Part shown: positions 28,975-38,460 of the stretch, piece after piece
Numbering within the stretch: position 1 is the first letter of the stretch
How the letters are laid out: each line of letters opens with the position of its first letter
NCBI RefSeq assembly: GCF_902499075.1
Contig: NZ_CABVPP010000012.1
Coordinates: 1-64,000, forward strand
Length of the DNA stretch: 64,000 nt
Source of the DNA: Burkholderia pseudomultivorans
GTDB lineage: Bacteria; Pseudomonadota; Gammaproteobacteria; Burkholderiales; Burkholderiaceae
Direction of reading: 5' to 3'
The notes under the pieces: generated by a model
Seen by the model: the letters and a program-made list of their open reading frames with translations, nothing else
Databases searched by the model: none
Told to the model about the DNA's origin: nothing
Program-made: the position numbers and the translations under genes

Positions 28975-30176
28975 CGGCTGCTCCTGTCGCGCGAGTCCCA
29001 CATCAGGCGGGGATCGAATGCACGCGATGCCAGCATCGTGAAAAAGACGACGAGCGCAAATGCGGTGGCGCCGGCCGCGGGGTCGGCGGACGCGATGCCG
29101 TCGAACCGGATCAATGGAATGAACGCCGCGATCGTGAACACGTCGACGTTCGACCATCGGCCGAGTTCGTCGATCCATCGGTAGAGTCGTCCTTTTGCGC
29201 GCAAATGCCGGCGCGAGCGTCGCAGCACCGACGCGACGAACCACGCCATGCCGGCGATCTTGCCGACCGGTATCGCAATGCTCGTGATGAACGTCAGTAT
29301 CCCGAACGGCCAGAGCCCCACGTGAAACAGTTGCGATACGCCGTCGATGATCCGATGCGACACCACGTGTCCGAACTGCATCGACCGCGTCATCGGCAGC
29401 AGATTGGCGGGCACGGTCAGCACGAGCGCCGCCAGCGACAACGCGCTGGCCCGCGAAAGCGGCGCCGCCTTGCGCAAGCGCAGCCCGAGCCCGCAGCGCG
29501 GACACGGCGTCCCTTCCCGCGACACCGGCAGCACCAGGTCGCAAGCGCTGCACGCAACGGTCAGCTCGCCCGGCTGCGGGTATCGCTCGGCCGCGATGGC
29601 ACGCCACACGGTGCAGCGATCGAGCGACGCGCGCGTGATCATCGACATCAGTCCTGCTGCGAGCAGGCAGTAGCCTCCGGCGTCGATCGTGCCGGTCAGG
29701 TTCTGCGTCACGCGCGCGTAGCCGACGATGCAGCCGACCAGATACACGTCGGGCATTGCCCACGCATCGAGCCAGAGCGTCCACCGGAACACCACGCCGA
29801 TGCCGGTGAAGGGCCGACGGAAGCGGATCGCACCGAGCACCAGCATCAGGCCGCCGAAGCGGGCGAACGGCAATACGATGCCGAACATCGCGAGCAGCGC
29901 GGCCAGGATCACCCAACCGCGATCCCACATCGTCAGGATGCCCGACGCCAATACCGACGAGTGTGCGGTTCCGAGCATCGTGACGGTCATCAGCGGCGCG
30001 AGATTGGCCGGAAACAGCAGGATGAACGTCGCCGTCGTGCAGGCGAGTGCGGCCTGCACGCTGCGGCCGCTGCGCCGCTCCAGCGGCGCGCGGCACCGCC
30101 GGCAACGCACCAGCGCGCGAGCGCCGAGCGGCGGGATGTCGCCGAGCGTCCCGCAGGCGGGACAGCCGATGGTCAT
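28971..30176 (-). CDS. PqiA-like inner-membrane protein (second pqi set)
   Basis: The 401-residue protein has two PqiA halves. Each has zinc-ribbon-like cysteine pairs (CPAC and CRRC near residues 5-30; CSACD and CPRCG near 210-230) and a bundle of four hydrophobic helices. The first gene of this operon, it is transcribed leftward. The two copies in the window (here and at 3836) are divergent in sequence and lie on opposite strands, so they look like separate paralogous systems rather than a recent duplication. The DNA upstream (30177-30879) contains no recognisable gene and should hold its promoter. Confidence 0.88.
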   Translation of the reverse strand: MTIGCPACGTLGDIPPLGARALVRCRRCRAPLERRSGRSVQAALACTTATFILLFPANLAPLMTVTMLGTAHSSVLASGILTMWDRGWVILAALLAMFGIVLPFARFGGLMLVLGAIRFRRPFTGIGVVFRWTLWLDAWAMPDVYLVGCIVGYARVTQNLTGTIDAGGYCLLAAGLMSMITRASLDRCTVWRAIAAERYPQPGELTVACSACDLVLPVSREGTPCPRCGLGLRLRKAAPLSRASALSLAALVLTVPANLLPMTRSMQFGHVVSHRIIDGVSQLFHVGLWPFGILTFITSIAIPVGKIAGMAWFVASVLRRSRRHLRAKGRLYRWIDELGRWSNVDVFTIAAFIPLIRFDGIASADPAAGATAFALVVFFTMLASRAFDPRLMWDSRDRSSR

Positions 30177-30879
30177 GCGGCCGTCTCCGAATCGTCGCGC
30201 CTGTGGTTGCGCCGCGCGTCACGACAAGCGTGACACGGGTCATGGCAGAACTTGCCCGCAGTCCTTGGTCGTTCATGCATTCCGGTTCGCATGGATTCTC
30301 CTGCCGCTCACGTTGTCGCACCATCCGGGACACCGATGCCCGGTACGACCCGCCGGTTTCGCCGGCCGACGCGCACACGCGAGAAAAGCGCAGCGCGACG
30401 CGCTTCGGCCGATTGCCGCCGTGTCGGTTAGGAACGGCTAGCAAGCGGCGTTCCTCGCCGTGCCGCGCGTCCGCTGACGCGGCAAGACCGAGCGAAATCC
30501 GGATCGATGCGCCGGTCGGGCCGGCTTGCGCGTGCGGCGGCATGAAGCACTGGCATGGCGCTGGAAACGTGTCGAAAGCCGGCCGCTGCCGGCGCGTCCG
30601 CCCACGCGGATGCGCGCCGAAGGCGGCATCACGCCGCCTCGCCGTGCATCGACGGCGCGATCCGGCGCTTCGCCCGGTTTGCCGAATCGCCCACGGTGAT
30701 CACAGTGAGCTTGCGCGATCGCGCGGGTGGGGAGTCTGCGACGACGCCGCTCGGAACGGCGGCGCCGGCATGGACGTCCGGTCAACGGGCGTACGCGAGC
30801 GTCGTCCTTCCCCGGCGCTGCGCCGCTTGCGTGGCCGCGCTCGGCGAAGCCGCGCACGCCGGTTGCATGTACCGCCCGC
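30177..30879. other. About 700 bp without a recognisable gene
   Basis: Several GC-rich open frames overlap here on both strands, but their translations are Arg/Ala-rich, of low complexity, and resemble no family. No RNA gene is apparent. The segment lies between the starts of the leftward pqiA-like gene and the end of a leftward lipocalin gene, so it must contain the pqiA-like promoter, although no convincing -35/-10 was found. It may be the remains of a lost gene. Confidence 0.5.
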
Positions 30880-31449
30880 TCAGTGCGCGGTGCGGCGCAA
30901 CATCGCCGTATCGTATCCGAGCGAACGGACCCGCTCGACCAGCGCCGCCGCGCGCTCGGCTGACGGCTTCGCGTCGCGCGTCAGGATCCACAGGAACCGG
31001 CCGGAGGGCTCGCCGACGATCGACCATGAATAGTCGTCAGCATGATCGAGTATCCAGTAGTCGCCGAAGAAGAACGGGCCGAAGAACGAAACCTCAAGCT
31101 TCGCGTCGCCGCTGCCCGGCACGATGCGCGCGCGGCCGTCGGAGCTGCGCGCACGGCCTTCCGGGCTGCCTTCGCGACAGGTGTTGCGCACGGAGACCAG
31201 ACCGTCCTCCCGTTTCGCATAGTCTGCGGTCACGCCCTCGCATCCGCGCTCGAAGCGGTTTTCATAGCGCGCGAATTCGTACCACCTGCCGACGTAGCGA
31301 TCGAGATCGACTGTTCTGGCCGGCTGCGGCACGTGGGCGTTGCCGCTCGGCCCGCCGGCCACGCCGGCGCAACCCGCGAGCAAGAGCGCTGCGCCTGCAA
31401 CGAACACGCTGGCCGTTAGCAACGGCCGACCAACGATAAGTCGCTTCAT
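30880..31449 (-). CDS. Blc-type bacterial lipocalin (lipoprotein)
   Basis: The 189-residue lipoprotein (LLLAGC, Cys about 27) has the lipocalin kernel: VDLDRYVGRWYEFARYENRFERGC near 48. FFGPFFFGDYWILDHADDYSWSIVGEPSGRFLWILTR and a final YDTAMLRR helix follow. Bacterial Blc proteins sit on the outer membrane and bind lyso-phospholipids or fatty acids during envelope stress. It is transcribed away from the fatty-acid modification operon that starts 200 bp to the right, and a second, different lipocalin lies inside that operon. This gene order is common in photolyase/cyclopropane-synthase neighbourhoods. Confidence 0.9.
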   Translation of the reverse strand: MKRLIVGRPLLTASVFVAGAALLLAGCAGVAGGPSGNAHVPQPARTVDLDRYVGRWYEFARYENRFERGCEGVTADYAKREDGLVSVRNTCREGSPEGRARSSDGRARIVPGSGDAKLEVSFFGPFFFGDYWILDHADDYSWSIVGEPSGRFLWILTRDAKPSAERAAALVERVRSLGYDTAMLRRTAH

Positions 31450-31649
31450 CCCGTTTCATCTCCACATACGAAAGCGGCTTATTGTGCACGCAATCGCCGT
31501 GCCGTTGCAGCGCAGTTCGCGCCCGGAGCGCCCGTCGCGGCAGGCACGTCGCGCGCTCCCCTGCTGCGCGAGCGCAGCGCAACGCATCCCGCTGCATCCA
31601 TTCGGCCCCCGGCTTCGTATATGACCGTTATTGCGCCCCCGGAGCCCGT

Positions 31650-32483
31650 ATGCCCGCCGTCGCCGTTGCCCTTCTCGCTTTCGTCGCACTGATCGCGTCC
31701 TTCACGGCAGTGTGGATCGCCCAGTTGCACTCCCGGAACGCGGGAATGATCGATCCGGTCTGGGCGGCGACGCTTGGCGGCGTGGCCGTATTCGTCGCCG
31801 TGCTGGGCACGGGCCCGGAACTGAATCGCGTACTCGTGGCCGCCGGCGGCGGCATCTGGGGTCTGCGGCTTGCCCGGCACCTGTGGGCCCGCAATCGCGG
31901 GCAGCCGGAGGATCCGCGCTACCGGCAATTCCGCCAGCAATGGGGCGACGCCGCGCCGCGCAACATGTTCTGGCTGTTTCAGTTGCAGGCGCTGATCTCG
32001 ATGTTGCTGTCGGCGTCGTTCTTCGTGCCTGCATACAGTCCCGAACCCGCGGCCCCTGCCGCCATCGCCGCCGCCGCCGCGATCTGGATCGCCGCCGTAG
32101 CCGGAGAGACGGTCGCCGACCGCCAGCTCAAGCGCTTCCTCGCGAATCCCGACCATCGCGGCCAGGTCTGCCGCGCCGGCTGGTGGCGCTATTCGCGGCA
32201 CCCCAACTATTTCTTCGAGTGCGTGCACTGGCTCGCCTACACGGCGCTCGCGATCGGCATGCCGTGGGGTTGGCTCACGCTGATGCCGCCCGTCGTGATG
32301 GCCTGGCTGCTGGTCAAGGTATCAGGCATGCCGCTGCTCGAAGCGCGCATGGTGGAAACCCGCCCCGACTATCGCGAGTACATGCGCACCACCAGCGCGC
32401 TCATTCCGTGGCCGCCGCGAGCGGCGACCGGCACGTCCCGCACTCGACCCGATCACCCTCAAGACCGGAGCACGCGCTCATGA
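31650..32483 (+). CDS. DUF1295 membrane protein (steroid-reductase / methyltransferase-like fold)
   Basis: The 277-residue protein has seven or so hydrophobic helices and the DUF1295 hallmark [18 protein letters not shown] near 180, followed by GMPLLEARM near 230 and a short disordered tail. The fold is shared with 5-alpha-reductases and isoprenylcysteine methyltransferases, but the reaction of this group is not known. The ATG at 31650 follows GGAGCCC. It overlaps the next gene, a cyclopropane-synthase-like methyltransferase, by 4 bp, so it is likely to modify the same lipids or lipid precursors. Confidence 0.85.
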   Translation: MPAVAVALLAFVALIASFTAVWIAQLHSRNAGMIDPVWAATLGGVAVFVAVLGTGPELNRVLVAAGGGIWGLRLARHLWARNRGQPEDPRYRQFRQQWGDAAPRNMFWLFQLQALISMLLSASFFVPAYSPEPAAPAAIAAAAAIWIAAVAGETVADRQLKRFLANPDHRGQVCRAGWWRYSRHPNYFFECVHWLAYTALAIGMPWGWLTLMPPVVMAWLLVKVSGMPLLEARMVETRPDYREYMRTTSALIPWPPRAATGTSRTRPDHPQDRSTRS

Positions 32484-33580
32484 CCGCTACCACCTCGCAA
32501 TCGTCGCCTGCCGCGATCGCCGCCCCCCAGGATGCCTGGCTGATTCGCTGCTGCGAGCGCGGCTGGCTGCCCGACGCGCTGATCCGGGCCGGGATGCGCA
32601 GGCTGATGCGGCAGCGGCTGCGCGACGCGCACGCACACGACGGCGAGCCGCGTGCGGCGGCCGTCGACGCGCTCGTGCACGAACTACGCGCGAGCCCGAT
32701 CGCGATCGAAACCCACGCGGCCAATACCCAGCATTACGAACTGCCCGGCAGCTTCTTCGAGGCCCATCTCGGCCCACGGCGCAAATATTCGTGCGGCTAT
32801 TACCCGAACGGCAACGAAACGCTGTCGCAAGGCGAGGAGGCCATGCTCGCGCTGTACGCGCAGCGCGCCGATCTCGCGGACGGCCAGCGTATTCTCGACC
32901 TGGGCTGCGGCTGGGGTTCGCTGTCGCTGTGGCTCGCCGAGCGGTATCCGGCCGCGCAGATCGTCGGACTCTCGAATTCGTACGGTCAGCGCGAGTTCAT
33001 CGAACGATGCGCGGCGCTGCGCAGGCTGACGAATCTGCGGATCGTGACCGGCAACGTGGTCGACTTCGACTTCGATCCGGCGGAAGCCGGCTTCGATCGC
33101 GTGCTGTCGATCGAGATGTTCGAGCACATGAAGAACTACGGACAGCTGCTCGCGAAAATCGCGCGCTGGATGGACGACGATGGCAAGCTGTTCGTGCACA
33201 TCTTCGCGCACAAGCTCGCCGCCTATCACTTCGCGGTGCACGACGACACCGACTGGATGTCGCGCCACTTCTTCACGGGCGGGACGATGCCGTCGGCCGA
33301 TCTGCTGCTGCGGTTTCAGGACGATGTGCGAATCGCGCGCCAGTGGTGGCTCGACGGCACTCATTACGCGCGCACCGCAAATCAGTGGCTCGCGTCGCTC
33401 GACGCGGCGCGCCCGCGGATCATGCCCATTTTCGACACCGTCTACGGCGCCGACGCGCGCATCTGGTTCCAGCGCTGGCGGATGTTCTACATGGCCGTCG
33501 CCGAGCTGTTCGGCTACGCCGACGGGCAGGAATGGGGCGTCGCCCACTACCTGTTCGACAAGCGCGGGGGGCGCGCATGA
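32480..33580 (+). CDS. Cyclopropane-fatty-acid-synthase-like SAM methyltransferase (copy 1)
   Basis: The 366-residue protein has an N-terminal helical region and a class I methyltransferase domain. Signatures are [24 protein letters not shown] near 77, the SAM-binding [17 protein letters not shown] near 140 and [12 protein letters not shown] near 215. It belongs to the Cfa superfamily, which methylates double bonds of phospholipid acyl chains, but it is much shorter at the N-terminus than E. coli Cfa. It lies between DUF1295 and a lipocalin with 4-bp overlaps on both sides. The Cfa homologue at 36442 is a different subgroup. Confidence 0.88.
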   Translation: MTATTSQSSPAAIAAPQDAWLIRCCERGWLPDALIRAGMRRLMRQRLRDAHAHDGEPRAAAVDALVHELRASPIAIETHAANTQHYELPGSFFEAHLGPRRKYSCGYYPNGNETLSQGEEAMLALYAQRADLADGQRILDLGCGWGSLSLWLAERYPAAQIVGLSNSYGQREFIERCAALRRLTNLRIVTGNVVDFDFDPAEAGFDRVLSIEMFEHMKNYGQLLAKIARWMDDDGKLFVHIFAHKLAAYHFAVHDDTDWMSRHFFTGGTMPSADLLLRFQDDVRIARQWWLDGTHYARTANQWLASLDAARPRIMPIFDTVYGADARIWFQRWRMFYMAVAELFGYADGQEWGVAHYLFDKRGGRA

Positions 33581-34197
33581 ACGCGTTGATCGTCCGCCGG
33601 ATTCTCCGTCGCGCAACCATCACGGCCGTGACGGCGCTCGCGCTCGGCGGAGCCGGCTGCACGGGCAGCCCGCCGAATCCGAATCCGCGCGCCGCGGTTC
33701 CGCTGTCGACCGTACCCGTCGACTTGCCGCGCTACATGGGCCGCTGGTACGTGATCGCCAACATCCCGTACTTCGCGGAACGCGACTTCGTCGGCAGCCG
33801 GGCCGAGTGGCGCCTTCGCGACGACGGCCGTATCGACGACGAATTTGTCGGCCGCAAAGGAAGCTTCGACGGGCCCGAGAAGCGCTATCGGTTCGTCGAC
33901 ACCGTCAAGCCCGGCAGCGGCGGCGGCGAATGGCGCGTGCGGCTGTTCTGGCCGGTGTACGTCACGCAACTGACGCTCTACGTCGACCCCGACTACCGGT
34001 ACACGATCCTCGGCTATCCGGGCAAGACGCTCGGCTGGATCTTCTCGCGGGAGCCGACGATGGACGACGCCACCTATCGCTCGCTGCTCGCGCGGCTCGA
34101 CGCGATGGGTTACGACACGTCGCGCTTCAGGCGCGTGCCGCAACTGCCCGCGCAAATCGGCATGCCCGGCTTCGCGTCGCCAGGCGATCGCGAATGA
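33577..34197 (+). CDS. Lipocalin-family lipoprotein (second)
   Basis: The 206-residue protein has a lipoprotein signal (LGGAGC, Cys about 28). It contains lipocalin motifs [24 protein letters not shown] near 50, [27 protein letters not shown] near 125 and [19 protein letters not shown] near 170. It is translationally coupled to the methyltransferase gene before it. Unlike the lipocalin at 30880 it lacks the conserved Cys after the first motif, so they are not recent copies. A role in carrying the modified fatty acids or lysolipids across the periplasm is plausible. Confidence 0.88.
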   Translation: MNALIVRRILRRATITAVTALALGGAGCTGSPPNPNPRAAVPLSTVPVDLPRYMGRWYVIANIPYFAERDFVGSRAEWRLRDDGRIDDEFVGRKGSFDGPEKRYRFVDTVKPGSGGGEWRVRLFWPVYVTQLTLYVDPDYRYTILGYPGKTLGWIFSREPTMDDATYRSLLARLDAMGYDTSRFRRVPQLPAQIGMPGFASPGDRE

Positions 34198-34289
34198 CGG
34201 CCGCGGATGCATCCGCGGCGCGCCGTGCGCCGTATCTGCGCACATGACATTCCCTATCCCGCCCTTGTGACTGACGGAGACCATTCGCG

Positions 34290-35594
34290 ATGCACCCGAA
34301 ACCATCAGTGCCGCCGCCCGGCCGGCGGATCGCAGTCGTCGGCGCCGGCATCGCGGGCCTCGCGAGCGCATACCTGCTGGCTCGCCAGCATCGCGTGACG
34401 CTGTTCGAATCCGCCGACTATCTCGGCGGCCACACGCACACGGTGGACGTCGAACTCGACGGCGCCCGCCACCCGGTCGATACCGGATTCCTCGTGTTCA
34501 ACGATCGCACGTATCCGAACCTGATCGCGCTGTTCGACGAGCTGGGCGTGGCTGCGCATGCGACCGACATGTCGTTTTCGGTGTCCGTCGACGGCGGGCG
34601 GCTCGAATGGGCCGGCAGCAATCTGAACACCGTGTTCGCGCAGCGCCGCAACCTGTTCTCGCCGACCTTTCTCGGGATGTTGCGCGATATCCTGCGCTTC
34701 AACGCGTCCGCCCAGGCGCATCTCGAATCGGCAAGCCGCGAGCGTCTGTCGGTCGGCGAGCTGCTCACGGCCGGCGGCTACGGCGCGTCGTTCCAGCATC
34801 ACTACCTGCTGCCGATGGCGGCCGCGATCTGGTCGAGCGCGGCCAGCGACATCCTGCGGTTTCCGGCGGCGACATTCCTGCGCTTCTGCCTGAATCATGC
34901 GTTGCTGCAGGTCAACAACCGGCCGACGTGGCGCACCGTCGCGGGCGGCGCGCGGCGGTACGTCGAGCGCATCGCCGCGACGCTCGACGACGTGCGCGTG
35001 AATACGCCCGTGCGCGCGATAACGCGCGACGACGCGGGTGTGACGGTGGCGACCGACACGGCCGGCCCCGAACGTTTCGACGCGGTCGTGCTTGCATGCC
35101 ATGCGCCGACGAGCCTGCGGCTGCTGGCGGACGCCAGCAACGCCGAGCGCGCCGTGCTGGCCGCCGTGCGCTACCAGCCCAACGTCGCGGTGCTCCATAC
35201 CGATACGGCGCTGCTGCCGCGGCGGCGGCGCGTGTGGTCGGCATGGAACTACCTGAGCGGACGGACGGGGCGCCGCGCCGGCCCGGCGCCGGTATGCGTG
35301 AGCTACCTGCTGAACCAGTTGCAGCCGCTGCCGTTCCGCTCGCCGGTCGTCGTCACGTTGAATCCGGTCGACGAGCCCGCGCCCGGCACCGAGCTCGGCC
35401 GCTACGATTACGAGCACCCGCTGCTCGACTTCGCGGCCGTCGATGCGCAACATCGTCTGCCGATGCTGCAAGGGCGGCGCAATACGTGGTTCGCGGGAGC
35501 ATGGACCGGCTACGGCTTCCACGAGGACGGATTGAAGTCGGCGTTGCGCGTCGCATATGACTTCGGCATCGCGCCGGCCTGGGCTCGCCCATGA
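34290..35594 (+). CDS. FAD-dependent amine-oxidase-like desaturase (COG2907; UfaD-like)
   Basis: The 434-residue flavoprotein has an N-terminal FAD-binding motif IAVVGAGIAGLASAYLLA near 13, followed by HTHTVDVELDG and VDTGFLVFNDRTYPNL near 50-75. The C-terminal WFAGAWTGYGFHEDGL motif lies near 405. This subgroup is always near Cfa-like genes; in Rhodobacter a member acts as a fatty-acyl desaturase in furan fatty acid synthesis. Here it is followed by DUF1365 and a Cfa-type methyltransferase with overlapping starts. A role in converting methylated unsaturated acyl chains into singlet-oxygen-scavenging fatty acids is therefore likely but not proven from sequence. Confidence 0.85.
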   Translation: MHPKPSVPPPGRRIAVVGAGIAGLASAYLLARQHRVTLFESADYLGGHTHTVDVELDGARHPVDTGFLVFNDRTYPNLIALFDELGVAAHATDMSFSVSVDGGRLEWAGSNLNTVFAQRRNLFSPTFLGMLRDILRFNASAQAHLESASRERLSVGELLTAGGYGASFQHHYLLPMAAAIWSSAASDILRFPAATFLRFCLNHALLQVNNRPTWRTVAGGARRYVERIAATLDDVRVNTPVRAITRDDAGVTVATDTAGPERFDAVVLACHAPTSLRLLADASNAERAVLAAVRYQPNVAVLHTDTALLPRRRRVWSAWNYLSGRTGRRAGPAPVCVSYLLNQLQPLPFRSPVVVTLNPVDEPAPGTELGRYDYEHPLLDFAAVDAQHRLPMLQGRRNTWFAGAWTGYGFHEDGLKSALRVAYDFGIAPAWARP

Positions 35595-36445
35595 ACGCGC
35601 CCTTCGCGCGCGACGGCGCGGCCGCCCGGTTGCTCGTCGGCACCGTGATGCATGAGCGGCTGCGGCCGGTGCGCCATGCATTCCGGTATCCGCTCTTCCA
35701 GGTCTGCTGCGATGTCGAGCGGCTGGACGAGATCGCCGGAAGCTGGTTCGGCATCGATCGCCGGGCCCCGCTCGCGCTCGCTTGCCGCGACTACGGCCCG
35801 CGCGACGGGCGCGCGCTCGGCCCATGGATGCGGGATGTGCTCGCGCAAGCCGGCATTCGGGCCGACGGCCCGATCTGGCTGCAGACGATCCCGCGGATCT
35901 TCGGCTACGCATTCAACCCGGTGAGCTTCTGGTATTGCTACGACCGCGCGGGTGCGCTCCGCGCGCTGTACGCGGACGTTCGCAACACGTTCGGCGCGCA
36001 TCACGGCTATCTGCTGAGTGCGATGCACCACGCGCCGATCGAAGCCGACACCGTGCTCGTCTGCCGCAAGACGTTTCATGTGTCGCCGTTTTGCGACGTC
36101 ATCGGGGAATACGCGTTTCGTGTGCGTCAGCGCGGCGACCATCTGAGCGTGGCGATCGATTATCGCGACGACGACGGCGTGCTGCTGCGCACGGCGATCG
36201 GGATGCGCGCCGCGCCGCTGACGGCGGCACGCGCGTGGCGCGCGCTGGCGCGGCAGCCGCTGAACGCGATCAACGTCGTCATTCGCATCCATTGGCAGGC
36301 GCTGCGGCTATGGCTCGCACGCGTGCCGTTCCACGGCAAGACGCCGGCCGGCCGTTCCGCCGCGACCGATTCGCCATTGTCCCCCGTACCGGGCGCGTCG
36401 CCACGCGGCCGCTCGGCGATGTCCGATCACGAGGCTCGTCCATGA
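35591..36445 (+). CDS. DUF1365 family protein
   Basis: A 284-residue soluble protein of the DUF1365 family. Conserved segments include GTVMHERLRPVRHAFRYPLF near 17, GYAFNPVSFWYCYDRAGALRALYADVRNTFG near 105 and KTFHVSPFCDVIGEYAFRV near 160. The last 35 residues are disordered. Its biochemical role is unknown, but it almost always stands between the flavin amine oxidase and the Cfa-like methyltransferase, as here, with 4-bp overlaps on both sides. That suggests a step in the same fatty-acid modification route. Confidence 0.9.
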   Translation: MNAPFARDGAAARLLVGTVMHERLRPVRHAFRYPLFQVCCDVERLDEIAGSWFGIDRRAPLALACRDYGPRDGRALGPWMRDVLAQAGIRADGPIWLQTIPRIFGYAFNPVSFWYCYDRAGALRALYADVRNTFGAHHGYLLSAMHHAPIEADTVLVCRKTFHVSPFCDVIGEYAFRVRQRGDHLSVAIDYRDDDGVLLRTAIGMRAAPLTAARAWRALARQPLNAINVVIRIHWQALRLWLARVPFHGKTPAGRSAATDSPLSPVPGASPRGRSAMSDHEARP

Positions 36446-37659
36446 CCTTGCTGCGCCTGCTATCCTCCGCATCACAACCGGCGATGCCGCTGTCGGCCCG
36501 GTTGTTCATCGCGCTTCTCCGGCGGATCCGCGACGGTCACCTGACGCTCGTGACGCCCGAAGGCGCGCAGCATGTGTTCGGCGATCCGCACTGCCAGCCG
36601 GCCGCGACGCTGCAGATCCGCGACTGGCGCGCGTGCCGTGCGATCCTGCGCGCGGGCGACATCGGCTTCGCGGAAGCGTATCGCGCCGACCGGATCGACA
36701 CGCCGGATCTCGTCGCGCTGCTTCGCCTTGCGATCCGCAACCAGCCGGTGATCGCGAAGCCGGTGACGGGCGGCCGCGTGGCACGCGTGTGGTACGCGCT
36801 GCGCCATCGGCTACGGATGAATACGCGAGCCGGCAGCCGCCGCAACATCCATGCGCACTATGACCTCGGCAACGACTTCTACCGGTTGTGGCTCGACGAC
36901 ACCTGGACGTATTCGAGCGCCTGCTTCGACGGCGACCCGCAGCGGTCGCTTGCCGACGCGCAAACGGCGAAGTATCAGCGCATCGTCGATGCGCTCGGGC
37001 TGCGCGCCGGCATGCGCGTGCTGGAGATCGGCTGCGGCTGGGGCGGCTTCGCGGTGCACGCTGCACGGCAAGGCATTCATGTACATGGCGTCACCATCTC
37101 GCACGCCCAATACGCGCTGGCCCAAGAGCGCGTCGCGCGCGACGGGCTGTCGGATCGCGTCACATTCGACTTGCGCGACTATCGCGACGTCGAGGGCCAA
37201 TACGACGCAATCGTGTCGATCGAGATGTTCGAGGCCGTGGGCGAATCGTTCTGGCCGGTATACTTCAACACGCTCAGGCAGCGCCTGAAGCCCGGCGCCC
37301 GCGCGCTGATTCAATCGATCACGATCGTCGAGTCGCAATTCGACGCGTACCGCGCGTCGAGCGACTTCATTCGCGAGTTCATCTTTCCCGGCGGAATGTT
37401 GCCGAGCCCCGCGCGCTTCGTCGATGCCGCGCGACGCGCGCGGCTCGTCGCGAAACCGGTGTTCGCGTTCGGCGACGACTACGCACGCACGCTGCGCACC
37501 TGGCGATCCTCGTTCGATGCCCACGTCGACTCGGTGCGCGCGCAACGGTTCGACGAAACGTTCATTCGCACCTGGCGGCTCTATCTCGCCTATTGCGAAG
37601 CAGGATTCGCCGAACGGCGCACCGACGTGATGCACTTCATCGTGTCGGCGCACGACTGA
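36442..37659 (+). CDS. Cyclopropane-fatty-acyl-phospholipid synthase family methyltransferase (copy 2, UfaM-like)
   Basis: The 405-residue protein has the two-domain Cfa layout. An N-terminal acyl-carrier-like domain (about 20-120) is followed by the methyltransferase core with NIHAHYDLGNDFYRLWLDDTWTYSSACF near 137, the SAM motif VLEIGCGWGGFAVHAA near 194, and SIEMFEAVGESFWPVYF near 260. FIREFIFPGGMLPS and TWRLYLAYCEAGFAERRTDVMHF close the protein. It transfers a methyl or methylene group from SAM to unsaturated acyl chains. Given its flavin-oxidase neighbour it is probably the UfaM-type enzyme. A broken second copy of its C-terminal half lies at 60030. Confidence 0.9.
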   Translation: MTLLRLLSSASQPAMPLSARLFIALLRRIRDGHLTLVTPEGAQHVFGDPHCQPAATLQIRDWRACRAILRAGDIGFAEAYRADRIDTPDLVALLRLAIRNQPVIAKPVTGGRVARVWYALRHRLRMNTRAGSRRNIHAHYDLGNDFYRLWLDDTWTYSSACFDGDPQRSLADAQTAKYQRIVDALGLRAGMRVLEIGCGWGGFAVHAARQGIHVHGVTISHAQYALAQERVARDGLSDRVTFDLRDYRDVEGQYDAIVSIEMFEAVGESFWPVYFNTLRQRLKPGARALIQSITIVESQFDAYRASSDFIREFIFPGGMLPSPARFVDAARRARLVAKPVFAFGDDYARTLRTWRSSFDAHVDSVRAQRFDETFIRTWRLYLAYCEAGFAERRTDVMHFIVSAHD

Positions 37660-37660
37660 C

Positions 37661-38188
37661 ATGAAGCGCCCGCTCGCGATGCTCGCCGCGTCCGTGGCGC
37701 TGGCTGCGCCGCTCGTCGCCGGCGCGAGCTGCGTCGACGAAATAGCGTCGGCGCGACTGATCGGCTCCGGGCGGTTCTGCATACTGGGTATCTGCCTGTA
37801 CGACGCGCAGCTGTGGGCGCCCCGCGCGCCCGGTGCGCTCGACACGCCGTTCGCGTTGTCGTTGGCCTACCGTCGCGACGTGAAAGGGGAGCGGCTCGTG
37901 TCGACAGGCATGGACGAAATCGAGCGCCTTGCACCCGCGCCGTTGCCGGCTGCAACGCTCGACGCATGGCGCCGCGACATGGAACGAGCGTTCACCGACG
38001 TATCGCGCGGCGACGTATTATGCGGCGTCTACGTCCCCGAGCGTGGCGCCCGCTTCTACACCAACGGCCGCCTCACGGCCGACGTGACCGACCCGGCGTT
38101 CGCGCGCGCATTCTTCGCGATCTGGCTCGACCCGCGCACGCGGGCCAAAGCACTGCGCCGCCAGCTGCTGGGCGACGACGCGCACTGA
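37661..38188 (+). CDS. Chalcone-isomerase-like secreted protein
   Basis: The 175-residue protein has a signal peptide (about 1-22, VAGASC) and a chalcone-isomerase-like domain. LIGSGRFCILGICLYDAQLWAP starts near 33, SLAYRRDVKGERLV follows near 66, and FFAIWLDPRTRAKALRRQLLG is at the end. Bacterial members of this fold are not true chalcone isomerases; they are thought to bind fatty acids or similar ligands in the periplasm. The start follows the Cfa stop by one base. It is part of the fatty-acid modification cluster, and a frameshifted copy exists at 60518. Confidence 0.85.
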   Translation: MKRPLAMLAASVALAAPLVAGASCVDEIASARLIGSGRFCILGICLYDAQLWAPRAPGALDTPFALSLAYRRDVKGERLVSTGMDEIERLAPAPLPAATLDAWRRDMERAFTDVSRGDVLCGVYVPERGARFYTNGRLTADVTDPAFARAFFAIWLDPRTRAKALRRQLLGDDAH

Positions 38189-38289
38189 TGCGGCGCTCGG
38201 CGATGGCCATGGGTGCGTCGTATCGCTGCGCACCGCACGATGCCGCCCGGTGCGACCGTGCACGGTTCCTTTTCTGCGCGTGAGTCGCG

Positions 38290-38460
38290 ATGGCCAACAA
38301 AACGCACTTGCCTGAAAAGATCTGCGAAACCTGCGGCTTGCCTTTCAGCTGGAGAAAGAAATGGAAGGCCGTCTGGGACGAGGTCCGCCATTGCTCGAAA
38401 CGTTGCCGCCGCAATCGGCGGTCGCCCGCCGGCATGAAGACGAACGCTGAACGCCGTTGA
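38290..38460 (+). CDS. DUF2256 small zinc-ribbon-like protein
   Basis: A 56-residue basic protein: [19 protein letters not shown], then [19 protein letters not shown], then a basic tail. The two Cys pairs (CETC and CSKRC) probably bind zinc. DUF2256 proteins are regularly encoded beside cryptochrome/photolyase genes, which fits the surroundings, but their function is unknown. The ATG at 38290 was chosen because it gives the full family motif. The gene lies 101 bp after the chalcone-isomerase-like gene and is missing from the decayed copy of the cluster at 60-63.7 kb. Confidence 0.85.
   Translation: MANKTHLPEKICETCGLPFSWRKKWKAVWDEVRHCSKRCRRNRRSPAGMKTNAERR

Noticed and set aside
27679-30543. 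A single 954-residue frame covering the PqiB-like gene and more
   Set aside because: The part upstream of 28974 is opposite-frame read-through of the pqiA-like gene. The MCE protein has a normal start at 28974 overlapping the pqiA-like stop.
30047-31439. Overlapping + strand frames of 328 and 294 residues
   Set aside because: Low complexity and Arg/Ala-rich; partly antisense to the lipocalin gene, which has clear family motifs.
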